A DNA stretch of 7,514 nucleotides from Nitrospirota bacterium (lineage in GTDB: Bacteria > Nitrospirota > Nitrospiria > Nitrospirales > UBA8639): NCBI GenBank assembly GCA_020348185.1, contig CP070743.1, positions 203,059 through 210,572 on the forward strand, written 5' to 3'. The notes beneath the pieces were generated by a model. It did no database searches and had not been told where the DNA came from. It worked only from the letters and a program-made list of their open reading frames with translations. Every line of letters begins with the position of its first letter. Position 1 is the stretch's first letter. Made by a program: the position numbers and the translations under genes. Of this stretch, positions 1 through 6,408 are shown piece by piece.

Positions 1-246
1 GGGAAGCCACAAGGTTTTGTGCCCTTGCATCCTTCTCCAACGAATCAGAATATCTTGCAGAGTATTGTTTAGTGCATGGCCAATGTGCAGGGAGCCGGTG
101 ACATTAGGGGGTGGGATGACGATGGTAAAGGAAGAGCCAGGCCCCTCAGCCTCGACGTGGAACAAGTTCTCCTCGATCCAAAACTTTCCCCATCGGGCCT
201 CAACGGCAGGAGAGTCATAATTTTTGTCTAGTTGTTGCTGGGACAT
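1..246 (-). CDS. valS: Valyl-tRNA synthetase, N-terminal part (runs off the left edge)
   Basis: This is the first 82 codons of a class I aminoacyl-tRNA synthetase that charges tRNA-Val with valine in the cytoplasm. Translating the minus strand from the ATG at 246-244 gives an N-terminus with YDSPAVEARWGKFW at about residues 10-23, then PPPNVTGSLHIGHALNNTLQD at about residues 45-65. The latter contains the ATP-binding HIGH motif (residues 54-57) in the wording characteristic of ValS rather than LeuS or IleS. The following IRWRRMQGHKTLWLP (about 68-82) is also typical, and the family usually continues with GTDHAG, which would lie outside the window. No strong Shine-Dalgarno sequence precedes the ATG, but the start agrees with the usual ValS N-terminal length. 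The remaining 800 or so residues (KMSKS motif, anticodon-binding domain, C-terminal coiled coil) are off the window. Family identity is very secure. Confidence 0.95.
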   Translation of the reverse strand, partial: MSQQQLDKNYDSPAVEARWGKFWIEENLFHVEAEGPGSSFTIVIPPPNVTGSLHIGHALNNTLQDILIRWRRMQGHKTLWLP

Positions 247-276
247 ACAAAAAGGTGAGCAATAATGGGGAAAGGC

Positions 277-305
277 ATCTTATCATGCACTATGAATCGC
301 TGCAA
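277..305 (-). promoter_or_regulatory. Candidate valS promoter
   Basis: On the minus strand TTGCAG (305-300) is followed after 17 bases by TAAGAT (282-277). The TAAGAT is preceded by TGA, an extended -10 arrangement. The predicted start would lie near 270, giving a leader of about 25 bases before the valS ATG. The -35 match is weak (3 of 6) and the -10 is 4 of 6, so this is inferred from spacing and position only. Confidence 0.4.
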
Positions 306-310
306 TACAC

Positions 311-340
311 TTGTCCCTCTTTCCTAGCGTATGTTATAGG
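311..340 (+). promoter_or_regulatory. Candidate promoter for the 35-residue basic peptide gene
   Basis: TTGTCC (311-316) and TATAGG (335-340), each matching the sigma-70 consensus at 4 of 6 positions, are separated by 18 bases. They lie about 85 bases upstream of the ATG at 426. The site is back to back with the candidate valS promoter, as expected for a divergent pair. It is a weak prediction with no independent support. Confidence 0.25.
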
Positions 341-414
341 TGATGGCATCAACCGGCCTTCGAAGCCACTGGAGGCAAGAAGTTTTTGAAGATCAGGAAT
401 TCATCTCAATCTTT

Positions 415-419
415 GGAGG
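415..419 (+). promoter_or_regulatory. Strong Shine-Dalgarno site for the 35-residue peptide
   Basis: GGAGG at 415-419 lies 6 bases before the ATG at 426, an ideal distance. It is one of the best ribosome binding sites in the window and is the main reason to call so short a reading frame a gene. Confidence 0.75.
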
Positions 420-425
420 GACGAC

Positions 426-533
426 ATGCCAAGAGGTCGTGAAAAAGATCGAAACCTTCGCAGAAAGCATCGAAAAAATAAGCAGCGTTTAAAGGCTTTA
501 GATGTTGCCAGGCGAGAAAAAAAGGGGAAATAG
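426..533 (+). CDS. Very basic 35-residue protein of unknown function
   Basis: The reading frame starts MPRGREKDRNLRRKHRKNKQ and ends REKKGK before a TAG stop. Of 35 residues, 17 are Lys or Arg and only 4 are acidic; there is no Cys, aromatic residue, signal peptide or membrane segment. Such a composition suggests binding to RNA, DNA or another acidic partner in the cytoplasm, resembling the basic tails of small ribosome-associated proteins, but I do not recognise the family. Support comes from the well-placed GGAGG, a candidate promoter upstream and a hairpin with a T-run just downstream, which together make a self-contained unit. It is divergent from valS. An overlapping frame (343-492) exists but lacks a comparable ribosome binding site. 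The alternative explanation is a chance frame. Confidence 0.65.
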   Translation: MPRGREKDRNLRRKHRKNKQRLKALDVARREKKGK

Positions 534-550
534 GTTCAATTAGACCAATT

Positions 551-578
551 GTCCTGTCTCTAGGACCCCTTCTTTTTT
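551..578 (+). terminator. Possible weak terminator after the 35-residue peptide gene
   Basis: GTCCT (551-555) and AGGAC (562-566) form a perfect 5-bp stem with a 6-base loop. A T-rich stretch with six consecutive T (573-578) follows after six bases. The stem is short and the T-run is displaced, so termination would be inefficient at best; position just after the TAG at 531-533 supports it. Confidence 0.35.
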
Positions 579-656
579 CGAACGCCTTTGTGTCTACTTA
601 CCTGGTTAAGTCTCCCAAATGTCTGGATTTTCCCTCCATATTTTTTAATGTGATTC

Positions 657-683
657 CCAAGAACGTCTAAAACACGTCCTTGG
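657..683. repeat. Imperfect inverted repeat upstream of the HAD gene
   Basis: CCAAGAACGT (657-666) and ACGTCCTTGG (674-683) are reverse complements with a single mismatch, separated by 7 bases. No T-run follows, so it is unlikely to be an intrinsic terminator. It ends 7 bases before the candidate -35 element of the downstream gene, a suitable place for a dimeric regulator to bind. It could equally be a structural hairpin or chance. Confidence 0.5.
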
Positions 684-690
684 ATTCTAT

Positions 691-718
691 CTGACTTTGA
701 CTAGGTTGGATTTAGAAT
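691..718 (+). promoter_or_regulatory. Candidate promoter of the HAD hydrolase gene
   Basis: CTGACT (691-696) and TAGAAT (713-718, 5 of 6 to consensus) are 16 bases apart. Transcription would begin near 725, leaving a leader of about 17 bases before the ATG at 742. If correct, this rules out the alternative TTG start at 697, which would lie upstream of the transcript. Confidence 0.4.
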
Positions 719-741
719 GTTTCCATTCGAACATTCAGGCA

Positions 742-1461
742 ATGAGTAATTCTTCCATTAAGGTTGTATATTTCGATGCAGCCGGAACTCTTTTTCATAT
801 TAAGGGTTCGGTCGCAGATGTCTATCTTCACTATGCAGAACAATATGGAATCAAGCCCTCACCAGGCCTCAAACAAGCCGTGAACGCGGCTTTTCGTCAA
901 GCGTTTCGAGACGCGCCACCTCCTGCCTTTGCCGTATCCAAAATAGAAGAATTGAAACAATGTGAACGACTGTGGTGGTTTGATATTGTGCACGCGGTAT
1001 TTTACCGGGTGGGGATGTTTGAGGGATTCGATGACTATTTCGAGGAAGTGTTTGAGGCCTTTTCGGGAGGAAGGCACTGGGCCTTGTATCCTGAAACCCT
1101 TTCCGTGCTTCGCGAGATCAAATCCAAGGGCTATGAATTAGGAATTATTTCAAACTTTGATACGCGACTATTTTCGATATTGGGAGAACTGAACCTGCGG
1201 GAGTATTTTGATTCCATAACGATTTCCAGCCTTGCTCGATCGGCCAAGCCAGCCAGACAAATTTTTGAATATGCCCTCAGTCAACATGTGATTGATCCCG
1301 AAGAAGGGCTTCATGTTGGAGATAGCGTTCGTGAAGATTGGGAAGGGGCCAGGCAAGCTAATTTAAAAGCGTTGCTTATTGATCGAGACAATGATGATTC
1401 TCCGAGAGCGGATTGCATTCGAGATCTGACGGAACTGCCTTCATTTCTTTCCCACCTTTAA
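742..1461 (+). CDS. HAD-superfamily hydrolase, subfamily IA, HDHD3/REG-2-like
   Basis: This is a cytoplasmic HAD phosphatase-type enzyme of 239 residues, the usual size. Motif I is VVYFDAAGTLF with the nucleophile Asp12; motif II is IISNFD with Ser137; motif III is the Lys169 of AKPARQIF; motif IV is HVGDSVREDWEGAR with Asp194 and Asp199. The long helical insert between motifs I and II (about residues 25-110) is a C1 cap. The combination of DAAGTLF and GDSVREDWEGAR resembles the HDHD3/REG-2-like group, whose substrates are largely unknown. The second Asp of the usual DxD motif is Ala14 here, as in phosphonatase-like and several REG-2-like proteins, so ordinary phosphatase activity should not be assumed. 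I chose the ATG at 742 because it places motif I near the N-terminus and fits the promoter; a TTG at 697 would add 15 residues without similarity to the family. Neither start has a clear Shine-Dalgarno site. The gene converges with the transporter operon. Confidence 0.88.
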   Translation: MSNSSIKVVYFDAAGTLFHIKGSVADVYLHYAEQYGIKPSPGLKQAVNAAFRQAFRDAPPPAFAVSKIEELKQCERLWWFDIVHAVFYRVGMFEGFDDYFEEVFEAFSGGRHWALYPETLSVLREIKSKGYELGIISNFDTRLFSILGELNLREYFDSITISSLARSAKPARQIFEYALSQHVIDPEEGLHVGDSVREDWEGARQANLKALLIDRDNDDSPRADCIRDLTELPSFLSHL

Positions 1462-1478
1462 GTGCCACTCTCTCAGGG

Positions 1479-2168
1479 TCATTCCGGCGATTGCAAAAAA
1501 TATTGGATTGCTTCCATTTGAACAACGGGCATAATCATCCCTTGGTTTGGATCATCATGCGAGAAGGCATAGATGATTGACTCATCAGGAATGAGGCGAC
1601 CAGTAAAAAGGATTTTAATTTCCACCTTGTTTCCTTGAGCGAGTTGCTGTTGGAGAAAGTTGTGCAAGTCGGGTGAAGGAATAGCGATCATTTCTTGAGG
1701 TAACCCAGCGGGTTTAAAACGAACCACCCCCCAATCCGTTTTTGTGAAATCAGGCCCCATGGCGATGGTAAAGCCCTGGTGCTCCGGCACATACTGACGC
1801 AATAGGCCTGACCAGAGAAAAGCAATTTGTTGGTTAAGTAGGACATGCCCTTGCCGGGCTTGGTCTCGTTTACGATTAAAAGCAAAAAGCCTCTCTCCAA
1901 GCTCTTCATTTGGTTGATCATGAAGCCTGGACCAGTCAGGAGCTTCACCTTCCAATTCATGTAAAAAGGATTCCTGGTCATGAGGGCTGAGAAGTGGCCG
2001 GACATGAGCAGGTATGAGGGTATGAGCTTGTGGAGGGGATAAAGAATGTAAATTTCCGATTCCTATAGGAGAATGGCTTGTCACCTGAGCCTGAATAGGT
2101 GAGGTGGCGAGAAGGAAAAGCCAAAAAACCAAATAAGTCCATTGATGAATAACCCACCTCCTATGCAA
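1479..2168 (-). CDS. Exported protein of unknown function, last gene of the sugar-transport operon
   Basis: This 229-residue protein begins with an Arg-Arg n-region, a hydrophobic core (about residues 11-22, YLVFWLFLLATS) and a likely signal peptidase I site after PIQA (about residue 27), so it should be periplasmic. There is no lipobox Cys. The mature part is mixed alpha/beta in appearance, with a stretch rich in Pro and His (about 30-65), a charged helix (about 88-105, ELGERLFAFNRKRDQAR) and a strand-rich C-terminal half (FTIAMGPDFTKTDWGVVRFKP, VEIKILFTGRLIP). I recognise no family or catalytic motif. The TTG start lies 6 bases after the stop of the ATPase gene, so it is almost certainly co-transcribed with the importer and may assist substrate capture, envelope processing or assembly; that is inference. 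The start is uncertain: GAAGG lies 10 bases before the TTG, but a much better AGGAGG occurs inside the frame (see the separate site entry). Confidence 0.75.
   Translation of the reverse strand: MHRRWVIHQWTYLVFWLFLLATSPIQAQVTSHSPIGIGNLHSLSPPQAHTLIPAHVRPLLSPHDQESFLHELEGEAPDWSRLHDQPNEELGERLFAFNRKRDQARQGHVLLNQQIAFLWSGLLRQYVPEHQGFTIAMGPDFTKTDWGVVRFKPAGLPQEMIAIPSPDLHNFLQQQLAQGNKVEIKILFTGRLIPDESIIYAFSHDDPNQGMIMPVVQMEAIQYFLQSPE
2157..2162 (-). promoter_or_regulatory. AGGAGG site inside the 5' end of the exported-protein gene
   Basis: On the minus strand AGGAGG occupies 2162-2157 and continues as TGGG. It codes for Arg3-Arg4 if translation begins at TTG 2168. The only codon in frame at ideal spacing (6 bases) is ATT at 2150-2148, a rare initiation codon; the nearest ATG (2142-2140) is in another frame and 14 bases away. 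Either this is a true ribosome binding site with an unusual start, or two AGG codons that happen to mimic one. Confidence 0.5.
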
Positions 2169-2174
2169 TGTCGA

Positions 2175-3269
2175 TCAACCTTCGTTCATGCCCGATTTCC
2201 ATTTGAGGCGGTGTTCATTGACGAACACATGGAGGCAACTTTCGGGAATATGCATGGCCACAGCTTCCCCCGGAGTTTTCGAAATAGTCGGCGGCATCCT
2301 CACAATTACGCGTTGATCGACGACGGTGACATACAGGAGCACATCGGCGCCTAGATTTTCAACCACCTCTATGGTTCCCGAAAGCGTAATGGCTGGAGCC
2401 GGGGATGGTTTCAATAGAATATCTTCAGGTCTGACACCCAAATAGGCATTAGCATCGGAAGCCATTGTCACACATGGTAAGGGGATCACCATGTCGCCAC
2501 TATAAAATTGAGTGAGGCCATTGCTGACGCCCAGACTTCCTTGGAAAAGGTTCATCGGGGGATTTCCCATAAAACCGGCGACGAAGGGATTTTCCGGTAG
2601 ATCATAAATCTGCCTAGCGGTTCCAATTTGTTGGACTTTTCCTTCGTGCAATATCATGATTTTTTCTCCCAATGTCATGGCTTCCACCTGATCATGGGTG
2701 ACGTAAATCATGGTCGTTTTGAGTCGCTGATGAAGTTTTTTCAACTCAACCCGGAGAGAAGTTCGCAAACGGGCGTCGAGGTTCGAGAGGGGTTCATCAA
2801 ATAAAAAGAGTTTCGGTTTTCGCACGATCGCTCGTCCCATCGCGACCCGTTGACGTTGTCCTCCAGATAATTCTTTGGGACGTCGATCCAAGAGATCATG
2901 GATTTCCAAAAGATCGGCTGCTTCCTGAATGCGTTTTTTAATGACAGATGGGGCTTCCTTCCGCATTGTTAAACCAAACGCTAAATTTTCTCGCACGGTT
3001 AAATGCGGATAGAGGGCGTACTGTTGAAAGACCATGGCAATATCACGGTCTCGCGGTGAGAGATGATCAACGACTCGGCCTCCTATGGAAACCGTCCCCT
3101 GTGTTTGCGGTTCAAGCCCTGCGATAATGCGAAGGAGAGTTGATTTCCCGCATCCTGAGGGGCCGAGCAAGACAACAAATTCTCCTTCCGATGCCTGAAG
3201 GGAGATGTCCTTAAGTACAGCTATGTCCTTAAAGGATTTTTCAATGCCAGTAAGTTCAAGCCAACTCAC
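2175..3269 (-). CDS. MalK/UgpC-type ATP-binding subunit of a carbohydrate ABC importer
   Basis: This 364-residue cytoplasmic ATPase hydrolyses ATP to drive sugar import and should act as a homodimer on the two permeases. Visible motifs are Walker A GPSGCGKST (36-44), the Q-loop FQQYALYP with Gln82, the signature LSGGQRQR (134-141), Walker B LFLFDEP (154-160), D-loop SNLD (162-165) and the switch His192 in VTHDQVEAM. The C-terminal third (about 235-364) is the TOBE/MalK regulatory region, with PMNLF, LGVRPEDI and a run of beta strands, so length and layout match CUT1 ATPases such as MalK, UgpC and SugC. All catalytic residues appear intact. The start is GTG at 3269-3267, 3 bases after the stop of the MalG-like gene, with only a weak purine-rich site; translation is probably coupled. 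In many species one such ATPase serves several importers, but here it is in the operon with its own partners. Confidence 0.95.
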   Translation of the reverse strand: MSWLELTGIEKSFKDIAVLKDISLQASEGEFVVLLGPSGCGKSTLLRIIAGLEPQTQGTVSIGGRVVDHLSPRDRDIAMVFQQYALYPHLTVRENLAFGLTMRKEAPSVIKKRIQEAADLLEIHDLLDRRPKELSGGQRQRVAMGRAIVRKPKLFLFDEPLSNLDARLRTSLRVELKKLHQRLKTTMIYVTHDQVEAMTLGEKIMILHEGKVQQIGTARQIYDLPENPFVAGFMGNPPMNLFQGSLGVSNGLTQFYSGDMVIPLPCVTMASDANAYLGVRPEDILLKPSPAPAITLSGTIEVVENLGADVLLYVTVVDQRVIVRMPPTISKTPGEAVAMHIPESCLHVFVNEHRLKWKSGMNEG

Positions 3270-3272
3270 GAT

Positions 3273-4097
3273 TCAACTCTTTACGGCTCCCGCTGACAAA
3301 CCGCTGACAATCCCTTTTTGAAAGACCAGCACTATGACGACCAAAGGCAATGTGGCCAATACTGAAGCTGCGGCAATTTCTCCCCAGGGCATGGTGAATT
3401 CCCCTTGGAAGAGAGCTATCCCCACGGGTAACGTTTGTTTGACTGGATCTGTCAAAAGCAACAATGCTAAGAAAAATTCATTCCAAGCATAAATGAAGGT
3501 TAAAATAGCGGCGGTGAATATCCCTGGGGCCGCGAGAGGAGCCATAACCTTGAGCATCGTTTGAACGGTCGTACATCCGTCCACCCGAGCCGCTTCCTCC
3601 AATTCCGTTGGTAACTCTTTAAAGAAAGTGGCTAGGATCCAAATGGCCAGGGGGAGAGTGAGACCCACGTATGGCAAAACCAATCCCCAATGAGTATTCA
3701 GTCCACCCATGGTCGATAGCATTTGCCAAACCGGCCCAACAATCACAATTTGAGGAAACATGGAAACGGTCAACAATCCACCAAGAATCCAAACTTTTCC
3801 GGCCATCCGCACTCGTACGAGGGCATAGGCGGCAGGAACCCCCAGAATAAGCGCCACGACTGTCGTCGATCCGGCAACCATTAGGCTGTTCCCGATATAC
3901 CGTAAAAAATGATGATCAGTGAAAACTGTTTGATAGAAGCTAAAATTCCAGTCCGGAAACCATGTCGGAGGGATAGCTTCAACTCTTACTTGAGATTTGA
4001 TTGAAGTGATGACAAACCAGAAAAAGGGAAATAAACTCCCCATTACTGATAACAGAATGCCACCTAAGAGCCATGCCTGTTTGCTTGTGTATCTCAT
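3273..4097 (-). CDS. MalG-type inner-membrane permease of a carbohydrate ABC importer
   Basis: This 274-residue inner-membrane protein is the second half of the translocation channel. Hydrophobic segments lie at about residues 10-31, 71-93, 103-125, 138-159, 194-216 and 242-262, giving the six helices usual for MalG/SugB. The EAA loop that docks on the ATPase is EEAARVDGCTTVQTMLKVMAPL (about 167-188) with the conserved EAA and Gly; the last part reads MAPL where many relatives have a LP pair. The C-terminus GLSAGAVKS is the typical MalG ending. I chose the ATG at 4097-4095, which shares its A with the TGA stop of the preceding gene (TGATG), a standard translational coupling arrangement; a TTG codon immediately before it would add one residue. 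A GGGAA stretch about 10 bases upstream may help as a ribosome binding site. It is flanked by the MalF-like and ATPase genes. Confidence 0.93.
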   Translation of the reverse strand: MRYTSKQAWLLGGILLSVMGSLFPFFWFVITSIKSQVRVEAIPPTWFPDWNFSFYQTVFTDHHFLRYIGNSLMVAGSTTVVALILGVPAAYALVRVRMAGKVWILGGLLTVSMFPQIVIVGPVWQMLSTMGGLNTHWGLVLPYVGLTLPLAIWILATFFKELPTELEEAARVDGCTTVQTMLKVMAPLAAPGIFTAAILTFIYAWNEFFLALLLLTDPVKQTLPVGIALFQGEFTMPWGEIAAASVLATLPLVVIVLVFQKGIVSGLSAGAVKS

Positions 4098-4993
4098 CAA
4101 ATGGTTTCCCGTTTCAGAAGTGAAGAGCCCACCGTTCGAATGTAGAAGAGGGAAAGAATAAAAATTGTGGCAAATACGGCCATTGAAATACTGGTGCCGT
4201 AGCCAACTTGCCCCTCGGTGAATAATGTCTTGTAGCCATAAAACTGAATCACCTGGGTCGCGTCACCTGGCCCTCCTTGAGTCATCACAAAGACCAAATC
4301 AAAAACGCGAAACGCATCAATCGTACGAAACAGAAGAGCTGTGAGTAGGGCCGGCTTGAGGAGTGGTAATGTGACATGCCAGAACCGCTGCCAAGCATTG
4401 GCTCCATCAATTCTTGCGGCGTCATAGCAATCTTCAGGTATTACTTGAAGTCCAGCCAAAATAAGCAGGCCGGCAAAAGAGGCAGTTTTCCAGACATCAG
4501 CAAAGACAATAGCGAGGAAGGCATATCCCGGATAGGCCAGCCAGGGAACGTACAGAGATACCTGGTCACCAAATAACACCAAATTTGCCAATCCATATTG
4601 GTCATTAAAAATAAAACGCCACATTTGGGAGGCAACAACCGTCGGTATGGCCCAAGGGACGAGGACAGCCGCTCTCACCCATCCACGGCCCTTGAAATGT
4701 TCGTGAATCACAAGGGCAATTCCTAATCCTAAAATGATTTCCAAGATCGTGGAGAGTATGACAAACCCAAAGGTGACGCCAAAGGCTTGGCGGGCCACGG
4801 GGTCTTGGAGCAGGTGTAGATAATTGTCGATTCCGACAAATGGCTCACCTAAGGCAGGAAGACCCATGTAAATTCGATGAAGGCTCAAAGTAAAAGAATT
4901 CACGGCAGGGTAAAGAATCAGGGTCCCAACAAACGCCAGGGCGGGGAAAATCATGAACCAACCGGTGGGCTCGTCTGATTTGATTCTGGTCAT
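4097..4993 (-). CDS. MalF-type inner-membrane permease of a carbohydrate ABC importer
   Basis: This 298-residue inner-membrane protein pairs with the MalG-like subunit. Predicted helices lie at about residues 11-35, 70-96, 106-127, 150-183, 211-238 and 266-287. The ATPase-docking loop is YDAARIDGANAWQRFWHVTLP (about 190-210), with Asp in place of the first Glu, the conserved Gly197 and the closing LP. The segment FDLVFVMTQGGPG (231-243) is a hallmark of MalF/UgpA/SugA proteins of the CUT1 group. Unlike E. coli MalF there is no large periplasmic insert, which fits the shorter SugA/ThuF type. Its ATG overlaps the end of the binding-protein gene by four bases (ATGA). No Shine-Dalgarno sequence is visible upstream (the bases are C-rich), so initiation probably depends on ribosomes finishing the upstream gene. 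Confidence 0.93.
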   Translation of the reverse strand: MTRIKSDEPTGWFMIFPALAFVGTLILYPAVNSFTLSLHRIYMGLPALGEPFVGIDNYLHLLQDPVARQAFGVTFGFVILSTILEIILGLGIALVIHEHFKGRGWVRAAVLVPWAIPTVVASQMWRFIFNDQYGLANLVLFGDQVSLYVPWLAYPGYAFLAIVFADVWKTASFAGLLILAGLQVIPEDCYDAARIDGANAWQRFWHVTLPLLKPALLTALLFRTIDAFRVFDLVFVMTQGGPGDATQVIQFYGYKTLFTEGQVGYGTSISMAVFATIFILSLFYIRTVGSSLLKRETI

Positions 4994-6288
4994 GAAGGGT
5001 TGGGGTGAACAAGCGCAAGATATCGGTTGATTTGCTGGTCGGCGATCTGGGCTTCTTTTAGAATGTCTGTATCAGGAAACGCCAGGACACGGCTGAAGTA
5101 GCGCTGCAGGATATTTGAAATGATCGGGTAGGCAGGTGTTCGGGGTCGGGGCGTTGCGGTCTGGAATACGGGAAGAAATGATTCGTACTGGGGATTGGTT
5201 TCCAGCACCTCCCGGTCACGGTAAAGGGCAATACGGGATGGAGCCAATGAGCCTTTAACAGCGAAGTATTTTTGAATATCGGCGCTCGTCATAAACTGAA
5301 TAAATTTCCAGGCTTCTTCCGGATGAGGTGAAAAGGTACTGATACCATATAACCAACCCCCGAGGGCGGACACTTTACGGCCTTTTGAGAAATGCGGGAG
5401 AGGTCCCACGCCAACGTTTCCCACAACCTTGGAATACCGTGGATCGTCGACAATCCCCCAGGCATATGGCCAGTTGCGATGAAACACAGCCTTTCCTTGT
5501 ACAAAAACAGCAAGGGATTCCGGTTCCTGGTAAGTAAGGACTGCGGGGGTAGCTAATTGGTTGATCATTTGCTCTCTGACGAAGGTGACGGCTTGAATGG
5601 ACTGCGGGGATGCCAGAGTCGACCGGTTGCCATCTTCAGAAGTCAGGGTTCCATTGTGACTTCCTACAAATTCCAACATGTTGCAAACTAAACCTTCATA
5701 TTGTTTAAACTGGCCGCTGTACCCGCGCAATCCCGGCTGAGAGTCTTTTTCTCCTTCAACAATCGTTTTAGCTTGAACCACAAGCTCCCCCCACGTCTGA
5801 GGGGGAGTGAATCCATATTTTTCGAGAAGATCAATTCGATAATAGAGCATTCCACTGTCTATTCGAGACGGCATCCCGTAGATGTGGCCTTGGTAGATTC
5901 CCGCTTGAATTGGGCCGGGTAAAAACTTGGCTTGTTCTGAAGGCGGAAATTGTTTGTCGATGGGAAGCGCCCAACCTGCCGCTGCAAACTCCGCAGGCCA
6001 AATGACATCCATCAAAAATAAGTCCATAGAGGGATCACGATTTTTGAGCTTTTGTGTTAGCAAATCATGATAGGCAGTCGATGAAGCTGGAGCAATTTCC
6101 CTCTCAATTTGAATAGAAGGATATGCCCGTTCAAAGCGACCTATCGCTTCCTCCCACGCCTTGGCTTGATCGGGTTTCATTGTCACAAATTTTAGAATGG
6201 TCGGTCGGTCTTCGGACCGATCCGTTCCAAATGTGAAAGGGGTCGGTCCCAGTAGTCCAATAACAACAAGAATGATCAAAAACTTCAT
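4990..6288 (-). CDS. Periplasmic sugar-binding protein of a CUT1 ABC importer (LpqY/ThuE-like)
   Basis: This 432-residue extracellular solute-binding protein (family 1) would bind a sugar in the periplasm and deliver it to the two permeases encoded next. The N-terminus MKFLIILVVIGLLGPTPFTFG is a signal peptide without a lipobox Cys, so it should be soluble. Recognisable family segments are MDLFLMDVIWPAEFAAAGWA (about 88-107) in the first lobe and GMPSRIDSGMLYYRIDLLEKYG followed by PPQTWGEL (about 138-169) near the hinge; the C-terminal half carries the usual EEAWKFIQFM segment. These features and the gene order resemble trehalose/maltose systems (LpqY-SugABC, ThuEFGK), but the ligand cannot be read from sequence alone. 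I chose the ATG at 6288-6286 because the signal peptide then starts directly with MK; an ATG at 6333 would add 15 residues including a Cys and no positive charge. Neither start has a Shine-Dalgarno site. It is the first gene of the operon. Confidence 0.9.
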   Translation of the reverse strand: MKFLIILVVIGLLGPTPFTFGTDRSEDRPTILKFVTMKPDQAKAWEEAIGRFERAYPSIQIEREIAPASSTAYHDLLTQKLKNRDPSMDLFLMDVIWPAEFAAAGWALPIDKQFPPSEQAKFLPGPIQAGIYQGHIYGMPSRIDSGMLYYRIDLLEKYGFTPPQTWGELVVQAKTIVEGEKDSQPGLRGYSGQFKQYEGLVCNMLEFVGSHNGTLTSEDGNRSTLASPQSIQAVTFVREQMINQLATPAVLTYQEPESLAVFVQGKAVFHRNWPYAWGIVDDPRYSKVVGNVGVGPLPHFSKGRKVSALGGWLYGISTFSPHPEEAWKFIQFMTSADIQKYFAVKGSLAPSRIALYRDREVLETNPQYESFLPVFQTATPRPRTPAYPIISNILQRYFSRVLAFPDTDILKEAQIADQQINRYLALVHPNPS

Positions 6289-6386
6289 GGTGTGGAAAAA
6301 TATCGCTTCAATTCCGGAATAGCAAGGAAACATGAGAAGTCGACGTATTTAAGCTTTATGGAATACAATAAGTCTTTTGTTTTCCC

Positions 6387-6396
6387 TGATTAATCA
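6387..6396. promoter_or_regulatory. Perfect 10-base palindrome, possible operator
   Basis: TGATTAATCA is an exact palindrome about 100 bases upstream of the chosen start of the binding-protein gene and 54 bases upstream of the alternative ATG at 6333. Its place in front of a sugar-transport operon suits a regulator site. A 10-base palindrome can also occur by chance in AT-rich DNA, so this is suggestive only. Confidence 0.35.
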
Positions 6397-6408
6397 AGTG
6401 GGTATCCC

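Noticed and set aside
343..492. 49-codon plus-strand frame (starts MASTGLRSHW) overlapping the 35-residue peptide gene
   Set aside because: It has only a weak AGGTG directly before the ATG, and the overlapping frame at 426 has a far better ribosome binding site. Only one of the two is likely real.
697..741. TTG start for the HAD hydrolase, 15 residues upstream of the chosen ATG
   Set aside because: It lies before the predicted transcription start and adds residues unlike the HAD N-terminus, which normally begins shortly before motif I.
1688..2005. 105-codon minus-strand frame inside the exported-protein gene
   Set aside because: It is a shadow frame: no ribosome binding site and no protein-like pattern, while the main frame has a signal peptide and operon context.
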